Assembly (NCBI RefSeq): GCF_046271865.1
Contig: NZ_CP176580.1
Location: 3,658,001-3,722,000 of the forward strand
Source of the DNA: Nitrincola salilacus
Lineage (GTDB): Bacteria; Pseudomonadota; Gammaproteobacteria; Pseudomonadales; Balneatricaceae
Direction: 5' to 3'
DNA length: 64,000 bases
In this document: positions 44,202 to 53,901 of the stretch, in pieces
Position numbering within the stretch: position 1 is the first letter of the stretch
Layout of the letters: each line of letters begins with the position of its first letter
Made by a program: the position numbers and the translations under genes
The notes under the pieces: model-generated
What the model was told of the DNA's origin: nothing
Databases searched by the model: none
What the model saw: the letters and a program-made list of their open reading frames with translations, nothing else

Positions 44202-44648
44202 ATGTCACGCCCATACAACGATGAGATCCGCACTTCACCAGCAGGACTGGTCAGACGCCTGCTGGCCATGTTCTATGACCTGTTGCTGATCATCTCCATA
44301 TGGATGCTGATCGGCTTTATCGCCGTCGCCATCAATGACGGCCAGGCTGTTGAGGGCCCGATCATGAAGGCCACCCTGTTTTCTACTACCTTTCTGTTTT
44401 TTGGCTTTTTCTGGACCCGGAACGGCCAGACATTGGGTATGCAGGCCTGGCGTCTTCGTGTGCAGACAATGGATGGTCGACGTTTGAGCTGGTGGCAGGC
44501 GCTGCTGCGCTACATGCTGGCTATCCCATCACTACTGGTATTTGGACTGGGTTATTTCTGGATGTTGTTCGGTGATGAACGACTGACCTGGCACGATCGT
44601 CTAAGCGATACCTGCGTGGTCCTACTACCCAAACGGGAGCGCAAATAA
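44202..44648 (+). CDS. RDD family membrane protein
   Basis: 148 residues with three or four membrane segments. RDD signature residues appear in LVRRLLAMFYDLLLI, and the second part has LGMQAWRLRVQTMDG and LTWHDRLSDTCVVLL. Function is unknown; some members affect ion or osmotic tolerance. It is convergent with lptG, 29 bases away, a common neighbourhood in this group. Confidence 0.88.
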   Translation: MSRPYNDEIRTSPAGLVRRLLAMFYDLLLIISIWMLIGFIAVAINDGQAVEGPIMKATLFSTTFLFFGFFWTRNGQTLGMQAWRLRVQTMDGRRLSWWQALLRYMLAIPSLLVFGLGYFWMLFGDERLTWHDRLSDTCVVLLPKRERK

Positions 44649-44658
44649 GTGATCAGTA

Positions 44659-44676
44659 GCCTGTCGTCAGACAGGC
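44659..44676. terminator. Hairpin between RDD gene and lptG
   Basis: A 7-bp stem (GCCTGTC/GACAGGC) with a GTCA loop sits between the two convergent stop codons. No long U-run follows, so it is a weak or rho-assisted terminator. Confidence 0.5.
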
Positions 44677-44677
44677 A

Positions 44678-45739
44678 TTAACCAGCACGACGTAACATCA
44701 ACCAACCAGCGCCACCGCAGATCAGAATGGGTATCAGAATAGCCAGAAAAGGGGGAAAGCCAAAAACGGTACTCGCCGGCCCCAACAGATCCTGAGCAAA
44801 CTTGAACACCAGACCCAGCACTACCCCACTGATCACCCGCTGCCCGATCGGTACCGAGCGCAGCGGTCCGAAGATAAATGAGATACCTATCAGCACCAGC
44901 GCGCCGATGGACAGGGGCTGCAGCAGCTTGCCCCAGAACGCCAGCAGATAGGTATCCGCTTTTATTCCCTGAGCTTCCAGATACTCGGTGTAGGACCAGA
45001 GCCCGCTGATGGACAAGTCTTCAGGCTCCAGCACCACCACTGCCAGCAGATCGGGTGTCAAACCACTGTTCCAGCGTTCTTCAGCCAACAGCGCAGTTTC
45101 CGTGTGTGTACCCAGCAGGCGCGTCTCCTGGACCTGCTCAAGCAGCCAGACATCGCCTGCATAGCGCCCGATACGCGCATGGCTGCTGCGTATCAGCTGC
45201 ATCTGATCATCAAACTGATAACGTGTCACGCCATGGATCACATCACCCGACTCAACCGCATTGATATGGATGTATTCTGTTCCCTCCTTGTGCCACACGC
45301 CGCCACGGACAAAGAAGGTACCATCTCCGGAGAGCGCCACCGCTCTGGCGCTTTGAGCCTTGCGTTCAGTCAGAGGGGCTACGAACTGGCCGATCACCAT
45401 ACCCATCACCGCCAGCAGCAGCACGGGTTTGAATACTGCCAGCAGAATACGCTGGGTGGAAAAGCCCGCCGCCCGCATGACGGTCAGCTCACTGTGAGAG
45501 GCGAGCATACCCAGCCCGATCATCGCTCCGACAAGCCCACCCAGTGGAATAAACTCATAGAGTCTGCGCGGTGCCGTCAGCGCAACATAGTGCAGTGCAC
45601 CCACAAAGGTGTAGTGATCATTGAGGCGATCCAACTGATCAATCAATGCCATGAGGCAGTCCAGCCCGAGAATGATCAGCAAAACGATCGCAATGGCGGA
45701 GGCAACATGACTGGCGATGTAGCGCTCAAGAATATTCAT
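44678..45739 (-). CDS. lptG: LPS export permease LptG
   Basis: 353 residues from the ATG at 45739, overlapping the lptF stop as ATGA. Inner-membrane half of the LptB2FG lipopolysaccharide extractor. Three N-terminal and three C-terminal membrane segments enclose a periplasmic beta-jellyroll domain. Recognised by NILERYIASHVASAIAIVLLI, VMRAAGFSTQRILLAV and LQPLSIGALVLIGISFIFGPLRS. The frame stays open upstream inside lptF, but the ATGA coupling decides the start. Confidence 0.95.
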   Translation of the reverse strand: MNILERYIASHVASAIAIVLLIILGLDCLMALIDQLDRLNDHYTFVGALHYVALTAPRRLYEFIPLGGLVGAMIGLGMLASHSELTVMRAAGFSTQRILLAVFKPVLLLAVMGMVIGQFVAPLTERKAQSARAVALSGDGTFFVRGGVWHKEGTEYIHINAVESGDVIHGVTRYQFDDQMQLIRSSHARIGRYAGDVWLLEQVQETRLLGTHTETALLAEERWNSGLTPDLLAVVVLEPEDLSISGLWSYTEYLEAQGIKADTYLLAFWGKLLQPLSIGALVLIGISFIFGPLRSVPIGQRVISGVVLGLVFKFAQDLLGPASTVFGFPPFLAILIPILICGGAGWLMLRRAG

Positions 45740-46851
45740 GCTTTCCCGCTCCCGATTCTGCTCAGCAATCCATGAGGTACCAGGTGGCCAAACACTTTCG
45801 ACCAGAAACGTCCGGCATACATCAGGTTCGCAGCCAGCACAATAAACAGCAGATGCGTGAGCCACAAAGCAGCCATCGGTAGCTGCCCCTTCTCCATGGA
45901 GGAGCGAACGGTTGTCAGAAGCCCAAGGTACAACAGATATACCAGAATGGACGGAATCAGCTTGGCAAAGCGACCCTGCCTTGGGTTGGTATGACTCAAG
46001 GGAACCGCCATCATTGCCACCACCAACGCCAGCACCGGTAAAGACAGGCGCCAGTGCAATGTAGCGCGTTCACGCTGATCATCACTGTTCAACAGAAATG
46101 CGGTTGGCTGTGCATCAAGATCCCGGATCTCGGAGGTCAACTCAGGCTCGGGCAACTGCACGCCATACTCCGAAAACTGCGTGTGTCTGAAGTCAGCCTG
46201 ACCCGGCTGACCATCGAACCGGCTACCTTCAAGCAATACCAGAAAGCGTTTATTATTTTCCGGCATGATACGCCGCTCGGCCCGCTCAGCCACCAGCACG
46301 ACCGGCTTGCCACTGTTGCCACGCTGAGTGATGAACACCTGCCTGAGTTGCCCCTCTTCCAGTGCTTCAGCATAGGTGACCTGTCCCTGCCCTGACTGCG
46401 ACAGGAATCGCCCTGGTGTCACCAGATCGAGTTCACTGCGACCTTCCTGCTGCACAAAAACCTGCTCAGCTTTTGCCAACCCTGTTGGCGAGACATAAAG
46501 AGATAAACCGGCCACAATCGCCGCTACCAGACAGGCTGGCCCCAGCGTATAGAGCAGCAGCCGGTTGGGACTGAAACCCGTGGCACTGAAGACCACCATT
46601 TCACTGTCGAGATAGAGGCGCCCATACGCCAGTAGAATACCGAGAAACAACCCAAGCGGCAGCAACAGCTCCAGAAATCCCGGCAGACGATACATCAATA
46701 CAAGCAAGACAGCACCGGCATCCAGCTTACCGGCAGCGGCATCGGCCAGATATTTTATCAAGCGGGCACTGGTGATAATCAGCATCAATACCGCTGTCAC
46801 GGCGAAGGTGCTCTGCAACACCTCTCTGGTCAGATAGCGAAATATGATCAA
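45736..46851 (-). CDS. lptF: LPS export permease LptF
   Basis: 371 residues. Partner of LptG. Starts MIIFRYLTREVLQSTFAVTAVLMLIITSARLIKYL, with SATGFSPNRLLLYTLGPACL and the C-terminal membrane helices VLALVVAMMAVPLSHTNPRQGRFAKLIPSILVYLLY. It is divergent from pepA, the usual lptFG-pepA arrangement. Confidence 0.95.
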   Translation of the reverse strand: MIIFRYLTREVLQSTFAVTAVLMLIITSARLIKYLADAAAGKLDAGAVLLVLMYRLPGFLELLLPLGLFLGILLAYGRLYLDSEMVVFSATGFSPNRLLLYTLGPACLVAAIVAGLSLYVSPTGLAKAEQVFVQQEGRSELDLVTPGRFLSQSGQGQVTYAEALEEGQLRQVFITQRGNSGKPVVLVAERAERRIMPENNKRFLVLLEGSRFDGQPGQADFRHTQFSEYGVQLPEPELTSEIRDLDAQPTAFLLNSDDQRERATLHWRLSLPVLALVVAMMAVPLSHTNPRQGRFAKLIPSILVYLLYLGLLTTVRSSMEKGQLPMAALWLTHLLFIVLAANLMYAGRFWSKVFGHLVPHGLLSRIGSGKA

Positions 46852-46980
46852 GCAACAATCCTGGTTCTGAACATGGTTAGATGATGGGTAAATAGTTTAT
46901 AGTGGCACCCAACATGGCCCAAAAGTAATCTGGGCCGCATTATTACTTAATCAGTTTGCAATGTCTTGTATGGAGTCATC

Positions 46981-48477
46981 ATGAATTTCGAGATCGTTAA
47001 CGGGAAGGCTGCAAAGATTGAAACAGGTTGTCTGATTGTAGCAGTGGAAGCAAACGCCAGCCTCTCACCTGCAGCTGCTGCTCTGGATAAAGCCAGCAAA
47101 GGCTATATCAGCGACCTGATCGAAACAGGTGATATCACCGGCAAGACCGGAGAGCAAGTGCTGCTGCACAAACTGCCCGGCGTTGCTGCCAAGCGTGTCA
47201 TGATCGTTGGCGTCGGCTCATCCGAAGAGCGCAAAGATCGCCACTACCGTAAACTGATCAAGGCCGTAGATGCAACCTTGTTAAAGAGCGGTATCACCCA
47301 GGTTGTATTTGCTCTCGATGGACTGGCCAGTGCAAGCGATGATGTCTATCGCCAGACCCGTCTGCTGGTCGAGTGGGTATCCACAGATTTTTATCAGTAC
47401 GACACCACCAAGAGCAAGAAGGCAGAAGCGATCAAGCTGGAGCAGATCTCAATCCTGCTCTCGGATGACGATACTGAACTGGGTGAAAGTGCCCTGCTTG
47501 ATGGTGTTGCCATTGCCAATGGCATCAACACGGCGCGCGAACTCGGCAATCTGCCAGGCAATATCTGTACCCCAAGCTACCTGGCTGAGCGCGCCATCGC
47601 GCTGGCTGAAGAGTTTGACTCCATCGAGGTAGAAATTCTTGATGAAGAGGCGATGGGCGAACTGGGTATGAACAGCCTGCTGTCAGTCGGCAAGGGCAGT
47701 GCACAGCCCTCACGTCTGATCGTGATCAAGTATAGCGGTGATGACAGCGGTAGCGATCCACATGTACTGATCGGTAAAGGGATCACCTTTGACACTGGCG
47801 GCATCAGCCTGAAGCCAGGTGCCAATATGGACGAAATGAAGTTCGACATGTGTGGTGCGGCCAGTGTTATCGGTACCGCAGAAGCGATCGCCGAGATGCA
47901 ACTGCCGATCAATGTCGTCGTGATCGTGGCTGCAGCTGAAAACATGCCGAGTGATCGTGCCAGCAAGCCGGGTGATGTCGTCACTACCCTGTCTGGCCAG
48001 ACCGTTGAGATACTCAACACTGATGCTGAAGGCCGCCTGGTACTCTGTGATGCCCTGACCTACGCCAAGCGTTTCAATCCTGCCAGCGTTGTGGATGTTG
48101 CTACGCTGACCGGTGCCTGCATCATCGCACTGGGACATCACGCCACTGGGCTTATGTCCAACAACGAAGAGCTGGCCGACAGTCTGCTGCAGGCGGGCGA
48201 CTATGCCTCCGATCGCGCATGGCCACTACCACTGTGGGATGACTATCAGGAACTGCTGGACAGCAACTTCGCGGATATCGCCAATATCGGTGGACGCTCT
48301 GCCGGTACCATCACCGCTGGTTGCTTCCTGTCCCGCTTCACCAAGGAGTATCGCTGGGCGCATCTCGATATTGCCGGTGTTGCATGGAACAGCAATGGCA
48401 AAGAGAAAGGTGCCACAGGTCGTTGCGTACCGCTGTTGAGCCAGTATCTGGTTAATCTGGTTGAAGCCGCAGAATAA
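46981..48477 (+). CDS. pepA: Leucyl aminopeptidase PepA
   Basis: 498 residues from the ATG at 46981, with GGAG five bases upstream; an in-frame start at 46966 is unlikely. M17 dinuclear-metal aminopeptidase, also a DNA-binding accessory factor in E. coli. GKGITFDTGGISLKPGANMDEMKFDMCGAA and the NTDAEGRLVLCDALTYA motif carry the ligands. Followed by holC and valS, a standard order. Confidence 0.96.
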   Translation: MNFEIVNGKAAKIETGCLIVAVEANASLSPAAAALDKASKGYISDLIETGDITGKTGEQVLLHKLPGVAAKRVMIVGVGSSEERKDRHYRKLIKAVDATLLKSGITQVVFALDGLASASDDVYRQTRLLVEWVSTDFYQYDTTKSKKAEAIKLEQISILLSDDDTELGESALLDGVAIANGINTARELGNLPGNICTPSYLAERAIALAEEFDSIEVEILDEEAMGELGMNSLLSVGKGSAQPSRLIVIKYSGDDSGSDPHVLIGKGITFDTGGISLKPGANMDEMKFDMCGAASVIGTAEAIAEMQLPINVVVIVAAAENMPSDRASKPGDVVTTLSGQTVEILNTDAEGRLVLCDALTYAKRFNPASVVDVATLTGACIIALGHHATGLMSNNEELADSLLQAGDYASDRAWPLPLWDDYQELLDSNFADIANIGGRSAGTITAGCFLSRFTKEYRWAHLDIAGVAWNSNGKEKGATGRCVPLLSQYLVNLVEAAE

Positions 48478-48496
48478 ACCGATACGCGTCCCTATC

Positions 48497-48928
48497 ATGC
48501 CCAAGGCAAGCTACTACATCCTCAGCGACAGTGACGAAGACAGCCGTATGCGCTTCGCCTGTCGGCTGTGTGAAAAGATTCTGGCGCAGCAGCTGTCGGT
48601 ATTTATCCTGACGCACAGCGAAAGCAGTGCCAAACGGCTGGACCAGTTGCTCTGGTCCTTCAAGCCGGACAGCTTTGTACCGCATCAACTGCTGGGCCAG
48701 ATGCCAGCAGCCCCTATCGAGATAGGTCATGGCGATCAACTGCCAAGCCATCGTCAGGTTTTTCTGAATCTGGCTGGCGCGTTACCCGATGGTGCTCTCG
48801 CGTTTGAGCGCGTTGTCGAGATAGTGATTCAGCAGGAAGAGATACTGGCAGCAACCCGCAGCAATTTTCAGCGCTGCAAATTTGCCGGTTATGAGATGCA
48901 GACGCAGAAAACACCTGCTTCACGCTGA
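48497..48928 (+). CDS. holC: DNA polymerase III chi subunit HolC
   Basis: 143 residues from the ATG at 48497. HolC links the clamp loader to SSB. Recognised by YYILSDSDEDSRMRFACRLCEKILAQ, LDQLLWSFKPDSFVPHQLLG and LNLAGALPDGALAFERVVEIV. There is no obvious ribosome binding site. It follows pepA by 19 bases and precedes valS. Confidence 0.93.
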   Translation: MPKASYYILSDSDEDSRMRFACRLCEKILAQQLSVFILTHSESSAKRLDQLLWSFKPDSFVPHQLLGQMPAAPIEIGHGDQLPSHRQVFLNLAGALPDGALAFERVVEIVIQQEEILAATRSNFQRCKFAGYEMQTQKTPASR

Positions 48929-49005
48929 ACAGCTGCTTATATTCATCACAAGTGATGACCTGGCAAAAACAGCTCTGCAAACTACAATCAGCCTGCGCAA
49001 AAGGC

Positions 49006-49011
49006 TATAAT
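49006..49011 (+). promoter_or_regulatory. -10 element of valS
   Basis: A perfect TATAAT lies about 100 bases before the valS ATG in the 182-base holC-valS gap. The -35 at 17 bases is poor. The 90-base leader shows no obvious T-box or other riboswitch pattern. Confidence 0.4.
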
Positions 49012-49110
49012 GGCCGGCTTCAGCGTTCAGGCAGACCCGACGTATCGCGCTGCAACCACGTCACTCAGTGCCCTGAAAACAGGCCCCGTTTCATTTAGAC
49101 CGAGATCAGC

Positions 49111-51948
49111 ATGGACAAGACTTATCAGCCCCACGAAATCGAAAGCTTCTGGTATGAAAAATGGGAGCAGAGCAACTATTTTGCCCCATCAGGAAAGGGT
49201 GATCCCTACAGCATCATGATCCCCCCGCCCAATGTCACCGGCAGTCTGCACATGGGGCATGCTTTCCAGGACACCATCATGGACAGCCTGATCCGTCATC
49301 AGCGCATGCTGGGTAAAAATACCCTGTGGCAGTCAGGCATGGATCATGCCGGTATCGCCACACAGATGCTGGTCGAACGCAAGATCGCCAATGAAGAGGG
49401 CAAGTCACGCCACGATCTGGGCCGTGACGCCTTCATCGAGAAGGTCTGGGAATGGAAAGAGGAGTCCGGTGGCTCCATCACGCGTCAGTTGCGCCGCATG
49501 GGCACGTCGATCGACTGGAGCCGCGAGCGCTTCACGATGGACGAGGGCTTTTACAAGGCGGTGCAGGAGGTGTTCATCCGCCTGTATGACGACAATCTGA
49601 TCTACCGCGGCAAGCGTCTGGTCAACTGGGACCCGAAACTGCACACGGCGATCTCCGATCTCGAGGTCGAGAACAGGGACCTGAGCGGCAACCTCTGGCA
49701 CTTCCGCTACCCGCTGGCCGATGGCGCCACTACCGCTGATGGCAAAGACTATATCGTGGTCGCCACCACGCGCCCCGAAACCATCCTCGGCGACAGCGCC
49801 GTGGCTGTGAATCCGAAAGATCCGCGCTACACCTCTCTGGTCGGCAAATTCATCACCCTGCCGCTGGTCGACCGCCGCATTCCGATCATTGCCGACGACT
49901 ATGTCGAGGCTGATTTCGGCAGTGGCTGCGTCAAGATCACCCCGGCACATGACTTCAATGACTATGCCGTTGGCAAACGCCATCATCTGCCTCTGATCAA
50001 CATTCTGGATCACGATGCCGCCATTCTGACTCGCTGCGAGATCTACAACAGTGATGGCAGCATCAACGGCGAACTGGATGATCGCCTGCCGGAGCAGTAT
50101 CACAACCTGGATCGTTTCGATGCGCGCAAACTGATTATCAGCGAGTTTGAAGCAGCCGGACTGCTTGAGAAAATTGATGACCATGCTCTGAAAGTCCCCT
50201 ATGGCGATCGCTCCGGCGTGGTGATTGAACCCCTGCTGACCGATCAGTGGTTTGTTGCAGTCGCTGATCTGGCCAAACCGGCCATTGCCGCGGTTGAAAA
50301 CGGCGACATTCAGTTTGTGCCCAAGCAGTACGAAAACATGTACTTCTCCTGGATGCGTGACCTGCAGGATTGGTGCATCTCGCGCCAGCTCTGGTGGGGC
50401 CACCGCATTCCGGCCTGGTATGATGATGTCGGTAATATCTACGTTGCCCGTACCGAACTCGAAGCGCGTGAGAAATATCAGCTTGGCCACGACCTGCCAC
50501 TGAAGCAGGACGACGACGTTCTGGATACCTGGTTCTCCTCTGCGCTATGGACTTTCGGCACGCTGGGCTGGCCCGAGCAGACCGAAGATCTGAAAACCTT
50601 CCACCCCAGCAGTGTGTTGGTGACAGGGTTTGATATCATTTTCTTCTGGGTCGCCAGAATGATCATGTTCACGCTGAAGTTCACCGACGAGGTGCCCTTC
50701 AAGACCGTGTATGTGCATGGACTGGTGCGCGATCAGGATGGACAGAAGATGTCCAAATCCAAAGGTAATGTCCTTGATCCACTGGATCTGATCGATGGTA
50801 TCAAGCTCGAAGAACTGGTCGACAAGCGTACCGGCAACATGATGCAGCCTCAGTTGGCGAAGAAGATCGAACAGCAGACGCGCAAGCACTTCCCCGAGGG
50901 GATTGATGCCTATGGTACCGATGCGTTGCGCTTCACCTTCCTGTCGCTGGCTACCACCGGACGTGATATCAAGTTCGATATGAACCGTATGGAGGGTTAT
51001 CGCAACTTCTGCAACAAGCTGTGGAATGCCGCCCGCTATGTGTTGATGAACACTGAAGAGCATGACTGCGGTGCTGAGGGTGGTGACGTCGAACTGACAC
51101 TGGCAGATCGTTGGATCATCTCCCGTCTGCAGGAAACCGAGCAGCAGATTGCGCGCCACTTCGAGGAATATCGTTTCGATCTGCTGTCGAGCGCGCTGTA
51201 TGAGTTTGTCTGGAACGAATACTGCGACTGGTATCTGGAGCTCTCAAAACCGGTACTCTGGGATGAGCAGGCACCAGCTGCACGACTGCGCGGTACTCGC
51301 CGCACACTGGTGCGCGTACTGGAGGCGATACTTCGCCTGGCACACCCGATGATGCCTTATATCACCGAAGCAATCTGGCAACGTGTTGCACCGCTGGCTG
51401 GCAAGCAGGGTGATACCATCATGCTGCAGCCTTACCCACTGGCAGAGGAGCACAAGCTTGATCCGCAGGCAACTGCTGATATCGAGTGGTTGAAGGCAGT
51501 GATGCTGGCGATTCGTAATATCCGTGGCGAGATGAATATCGGCCCCGGCAAGGCGATCAATATTCTGCTGCGCAACGCCTCTGCCGAAGATCTGAGTCGC
51601 CTGGAAGCCAATCGCACTTCGCTGGTCAAGCTGGCAAAACTGGATCAGATCACCATACTCGCCGAAGGCGAAGAAGCACCCATGTCAGCCACCGGTCTGG
51701 TCGGCAGCATGGAGATTCTGGTACCCATGGCAGGGTTGATCGACAAGGATGCAGAGCTGGCCCGTCTGGCCAAAGAGCTGGACAAGCTGCAGAAGGAGAT
51801 CGCTCGACTGGATGGCAAGCTGAGCAATGCCGGATTTGTCAGCAAAGCCCCTGCCGATGTCGTGGAGAAGGAGCGCAGCAAACTCAGTGATATGCGCGAA
51901 GCCTTTACCCGTCTGCAGGATCAACAGACGAGTATCAGCGCCATTTAG
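49111..51948 (+). CDS. valS: Valyl-tRNA synthetase ValS
   Basis: 945 residues. Class Ia synthetase charging tRNA-Val. The HIGH motif is HMGH (PPPNVTGSLHMGHAFQDT), and KMSKSKGN is at VRDQDGQKMSKSKGNVLDP. An editing CP1 domain (TTRPETILGDSAVAV) and the C-terminal coiled coil (ELARLAKELDKLQKEIARLDGKL) are complete. A hairpin terminator follows. Confidence 0.97.
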   Translation: MDKTYQPHEIESFWYEKWEQSNYFAPSGKGDPYSIMIPPPNVTGSLHMGHAFQDTIMDSLIRHQRMLGKNTLWQSGMDHAGIATQMLVERKIANEEGKSRHDLGRDAFIEKVWEWKEESGGSITRQLRRMGTSIDWSRERFTMDEGFYKAVQEVFIRLYDDNLIYRGKRLVNWDPKLHTAISDLEVENRDLSGNLWHFRYPLADGATTADGKDYIVVATTRPETILGDSAVAVNPKDPRYTSLVGKFITLPLVDRRIPIIADDYVEADFGSGCVKITPAHDFNDYAVGKRHHLPLINILDHDAAILTRCEIYNSDGSINGELDDRLPEQYHNLDRFDARKLIISEFEAAGLLEKIDDHALKVPYGDRSGVVIEPLLTDQWFVAVADLAKPAIAAVENGDIQFVPKQYENMYFSWMRDLQDWCISRQLWWGHRIPAWYDDVGNIYVARTELEAREKYQLGHDLPLKQDDDVLDTWFSSALWTFGTLGWPEQTEDLKTFHPSSVLVTGFDIIFFWVARMIMFTLKFTDEVPFKTVYVHGLVRDQDGQKMSKSKGNVLDPLDLIDGIKLEELVDKRTGNMMQPQLAKKIEQQTRKHFPEGIDAYGTDALRFTFLSLATTGRDIKFDMNRMEGYRNFCNKLWNAARYVLMNTEEHDCGAEGGDVELTLADRWIISRLQETEQQIARHFEEYRFDLLSSALYEFVWNEYCDWYLELSKPVLWDEQAPAARLRGTRRTLVRVLEAILRLAHPMMPYITEAIWQRVAPLAGKQGDTIMLQPYPLAEEHKLDPQATADIEWLKAVMLAIRNIRGEMNIGPGKAINILLRNASAEDLSRLEANRTSLVKLAKLDQITILAEGEEAPMSATGLVGSMEILVPMAGLIDKDAELARLAKELDKLQKEIARLDGKLSNAGFVSKAPADVVEKERSKLSDMREAFTRLQDQQTSISAI

Positions 51949-51960
51949 TCAGTGACTGAT

Positions 51961-51992
51961 AGAGTGCCCGCACAAGTGCTGTCGGGCGCTCT
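51961..51992. terminator. Hairpin terminator after valS
   Basis: AGAGTGCCCG pairs with CGGGCGCTCT (one G-U) around a 12-base loop, and GTTTCTGT follows on the plus strand. It lies between convergent valS and alaX and probably serves both. Confidence 0.7.
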
Positions 51993-52010
51993 GTTTCTGT
52001 CAACCAGGAT

Positions 52011-52724
52011 TCAGTCAACCAGTTCAATATTGATCCGCTTGTTCTGCTTACCCTTGCTCTTGATGCTGGGGACTCTCACCTGCCCCACCTCAGCAATATT
52101 GCGCAGATGTGTGCCACCACACGGCTGGTAATCCAAGAGATAGTCATTCCTGGCGATCCTCACCATACGAATCGATCCCTGCCCTCGTGGCGGCTGCACA
52201 CTCATGGTTCTGACCAGATCCGGCTGTTCATCCAGCACTGACTCGGGCAGCCATTCAGTTGAGACCTCAGCACCTTGCGCTATCAGGTCGTTGAGCTGCT
52301 GCTCCAGTACACGCTTATCCAGTGGTTCGGTCAGATCAAACTCCGCCCGGCTCTGCTGCTCGCCAACATTACCACCGGTGACCGGATCCTTGATCAGGTG
52401 ACAAAGCAGATGCAGACAGGTGTGCATTCGCATCAGCCGATAGCGTCTATCCCAGTCAAGTTGCAAGCTGACCTGGGTACCAGGCTCAAGCGTCAGAGGT
52501 TCTGCGAGGTGATGTTCGATCTGGCTGCGATCCTGATTGTATCGGGTATCCAGTATATCGATACGGCGCCCGTCAACCAGTAATGCCCCCGTGTCACCCG
52601 GCTGACCGCCACCATGGGGATAGAAAATCGTGTCAGCCAGGATCAGACGCTGCTCAGTCAGTGAAACCACTGAGGTGTCCAGCACGGTCTGATAGGCATC
52701 CTGATAAAACTGATACATATTCAT
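52011..52724 (-). CDS. Alanyl-tRNA editing protein AlaX
   Basis: 237 residues. A free-standing editing domain that hydrolyses Ser-tRNA-Ala. It shows FYPHGGGQPGDTG, the zinc-binding pair in HTCLHLLCHLI and the CGGTHLRNI motif. Its length fits the AlaX-M type. Sitting after valS is likely fortuitous. Starts at 52724; ATG at 52718 is an alternative. Confidence 0.92.
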   Translation of the reverse strand: MNMYQFYQDAYQTVLDTSVVSLTEQRLILADTIFYPHGGGQPGDTGALLVDGRRIDILDTRYNQDRSQIEHHLAEPLTLEPGTQVSLQLDWDRRYRLMRMHTCLHLLCHLIKDPVTGGNVGEQQSRAEFDLTEPLDKRVLEQQLNDLIAQGAEVSTEWLPESVLDEQPDLVRTMSVQPPRGQGSIRMVRIARNDYLLDYQPCGGTHLRNIAEVGQVRVPSIKSKGKQNKRINIELVD

Positions 52725-52878
52725 TGCAATAGTCCGACCTCAAACTGCGCCCGACAGCAACAGGCTATCGGGCAACGGTGTTGAAAATACAATCTATTGC
52801 AGTGTAACTGTCGAGTGGAGGCCTGCAAGAATTAAAATGTCGCCATAACAATTCCTGCATACAAACAGTCGCTCGGGA

Positions 52879-53013
52879 TTATTTCTTGTTGCCGTTCTCA
52901 TTCATCAACTGACGCACCTTTATACCGGCCCAGATCATCACTGCAGTAATTCCGATGATGCCGATCAGGCTGGGAATCAGTACTTCCATGCTATGTACAT
53001 CAATACCGAACAT
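52879..53013 (-). CDS. Small single-span membrane protein (44 aa)
   Basis: A short frame starting MFGIDVHSMEVLIPSLIG and ending NENGNKK. A good GAGGTG is six bases before the ATG. Residues 10-31 form a hydrophobic segment, followed by KVRQLMNENGNKK, a positive cytoplasmic tail, so it looks like a real membrane microprotein. It fills part of the 487-base gap between alaX and the next gene. I do not recognise the family. Confidence 0.6.
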   Translation of the reverse strand: MFGIDVHSMEVLIPSLIGIIGITAVMIWAGIKVRQLMNENGNKK

Positions 53014-53211
53014 AAGTCACCTCACACGTTTCTGTTCAAACTTTGTACAAGCATACCGCCTCCCCAGCTTGCCTATATTGACGCAGCTCAATGAACTGTC
53101 CTGTTCCCGGATTTAAGAGCAGATACAGATTTTCCACGTCAATAGAAAGCAGATAAATCTGATATATCGAACTAAACTGAAATCAGATATCCGCTAAGCG
53201 AGGAGCAGACG

Positions 53212-53412
53212 ATGCCTAAACGTGTGAAATCCTGGAATGCAGCCCAGGTGCTGAAAATGAATGAAGAAACCTTTATGGTTGAGGTGCTGGACATGATCAA
53301 GTTCTCACCGGATAACGGCGAAAGCGATATGTCTATCGCGCTGATGAAAGCCAAGCTCGATGCCATAGAGGAAGCTCTCCAGCTTCGCCTGCACACTAAA
53401 CAGGGTCAGTAA
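53212..53412 (+). CDS. Small hypothetical protein (66 aa)
   Basis: 66 residues (MPKRVKSWNAAQVLKMNEET...), with GAGGAG upstream. Polar and helical in prediction (SDMSIALMKAKLDAIEEALQLRLHTKQ). I do not recognise a domain. It is an independent unit with a hairpin after its stop. The 198 bases upstream (53014-53211) show no other gene. Confidence 0.6.
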   Translation: MPKRVKSWNAAQVLKMNEETFMVEVLDMIKFSPDNGESDMSIALMKAKLDAIEEALQLRLHTKQGQ

Positions 53413-53425
53413 TCCCTGTGAAGAT

Positions 53426-53455
53426 GCCGAACCCGGGACAATAACCAGGTTCGGC
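53426..53455 (+). terminator. Hairpin after the 66-aa gene
   Basis: GCCGAACC (53426-53433) pairs exactly with GGTTCGGC (53448-53455) around a 14-base loop. Only a weak U-rich tail follows. Confidence 0.55.
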
Positions 53456-53830
53456 CCAACGTTCTTCCCTCAACCCTTATCCTCAACCCCCAATTTTCAT
53501 CACTACCCTCTACATCGCGCTATCTACACCTCCTGCCTGAAAGCCAAAATGCCGCTAATAATATGAGTGCCTCTGATAACAAGAGCACTGCTGCAATCAA
53601 ATATCTGATTTATTAATTTCAAAATACACAACATCAAAAATTGATTGCGACTCTTTAAGATTATAAAAATTCTTCCCCCTGCAGCAAAATAATCTAACCA
53701 ACACATTCAATAATTTATATATTTTTCAATAACTTATATCTTTCACCTGATCACTCTGAAACCACCACGATTTATTTTAAAAAACCTATTATTTTCAACT
53801 GGTTACCGACAATAATAATTCATAATAATG
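53456..53830. other. AT-rich region with no supported gene
   Basis: About 375 bases between the hairpin and the next promoter. From about 53590 it is markedly richer in A+T than the rest of the window, with runs such as TTTATATATTTTTC. Only short frames occur (the longest, 53524-53706 minus, 60 aa, lacks a ribosome binding site). It may be regulatory, an A+T-rich silencer-bound tract, or the remnant of a lost element. Confidence 0.6.
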
Positions 53831-53859
53831 TTGAGAATAGTCAATACTAGATATATAAT
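53831..53859 (+). promoter_or_regulatory. Strong sigma-70-type promoter, possible Fur control
   Basis: TTGAGA (53831-53836) and TATAAT (53854-53859) have an ideal 17-base spacer. The predicted start point is near 53866, 36 bases before the next gene. The overlapping ATATATAATTATCATTATA (53851-53869) matches 12 of 19 positions of the Fur consensus, including eight in a row. Confidence 0.6.
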
Positions 53860-53901
53860 TATCATTATATCTATTTGAATAGTCTAAAAAGGAAAGTGAT
53901 T

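Noticed and set aside
49012..49110. T-box or attenuator in the valS leader
   Set aside because: No specifier loop, T-box sequence or leader peptide is visible.
49405..50490. A 361-residue open frame antisense to valS
   Set aside because: It mirrors valS codon structure, has no ribosome site or domain, and valS is certain on the other strand.
53524..53706. A 60-residue minus-strand frame in the AT-rich tract
   Set aside because: No ribosome binding site, and composition expected of random AT-rich sequence; kept only as a note.
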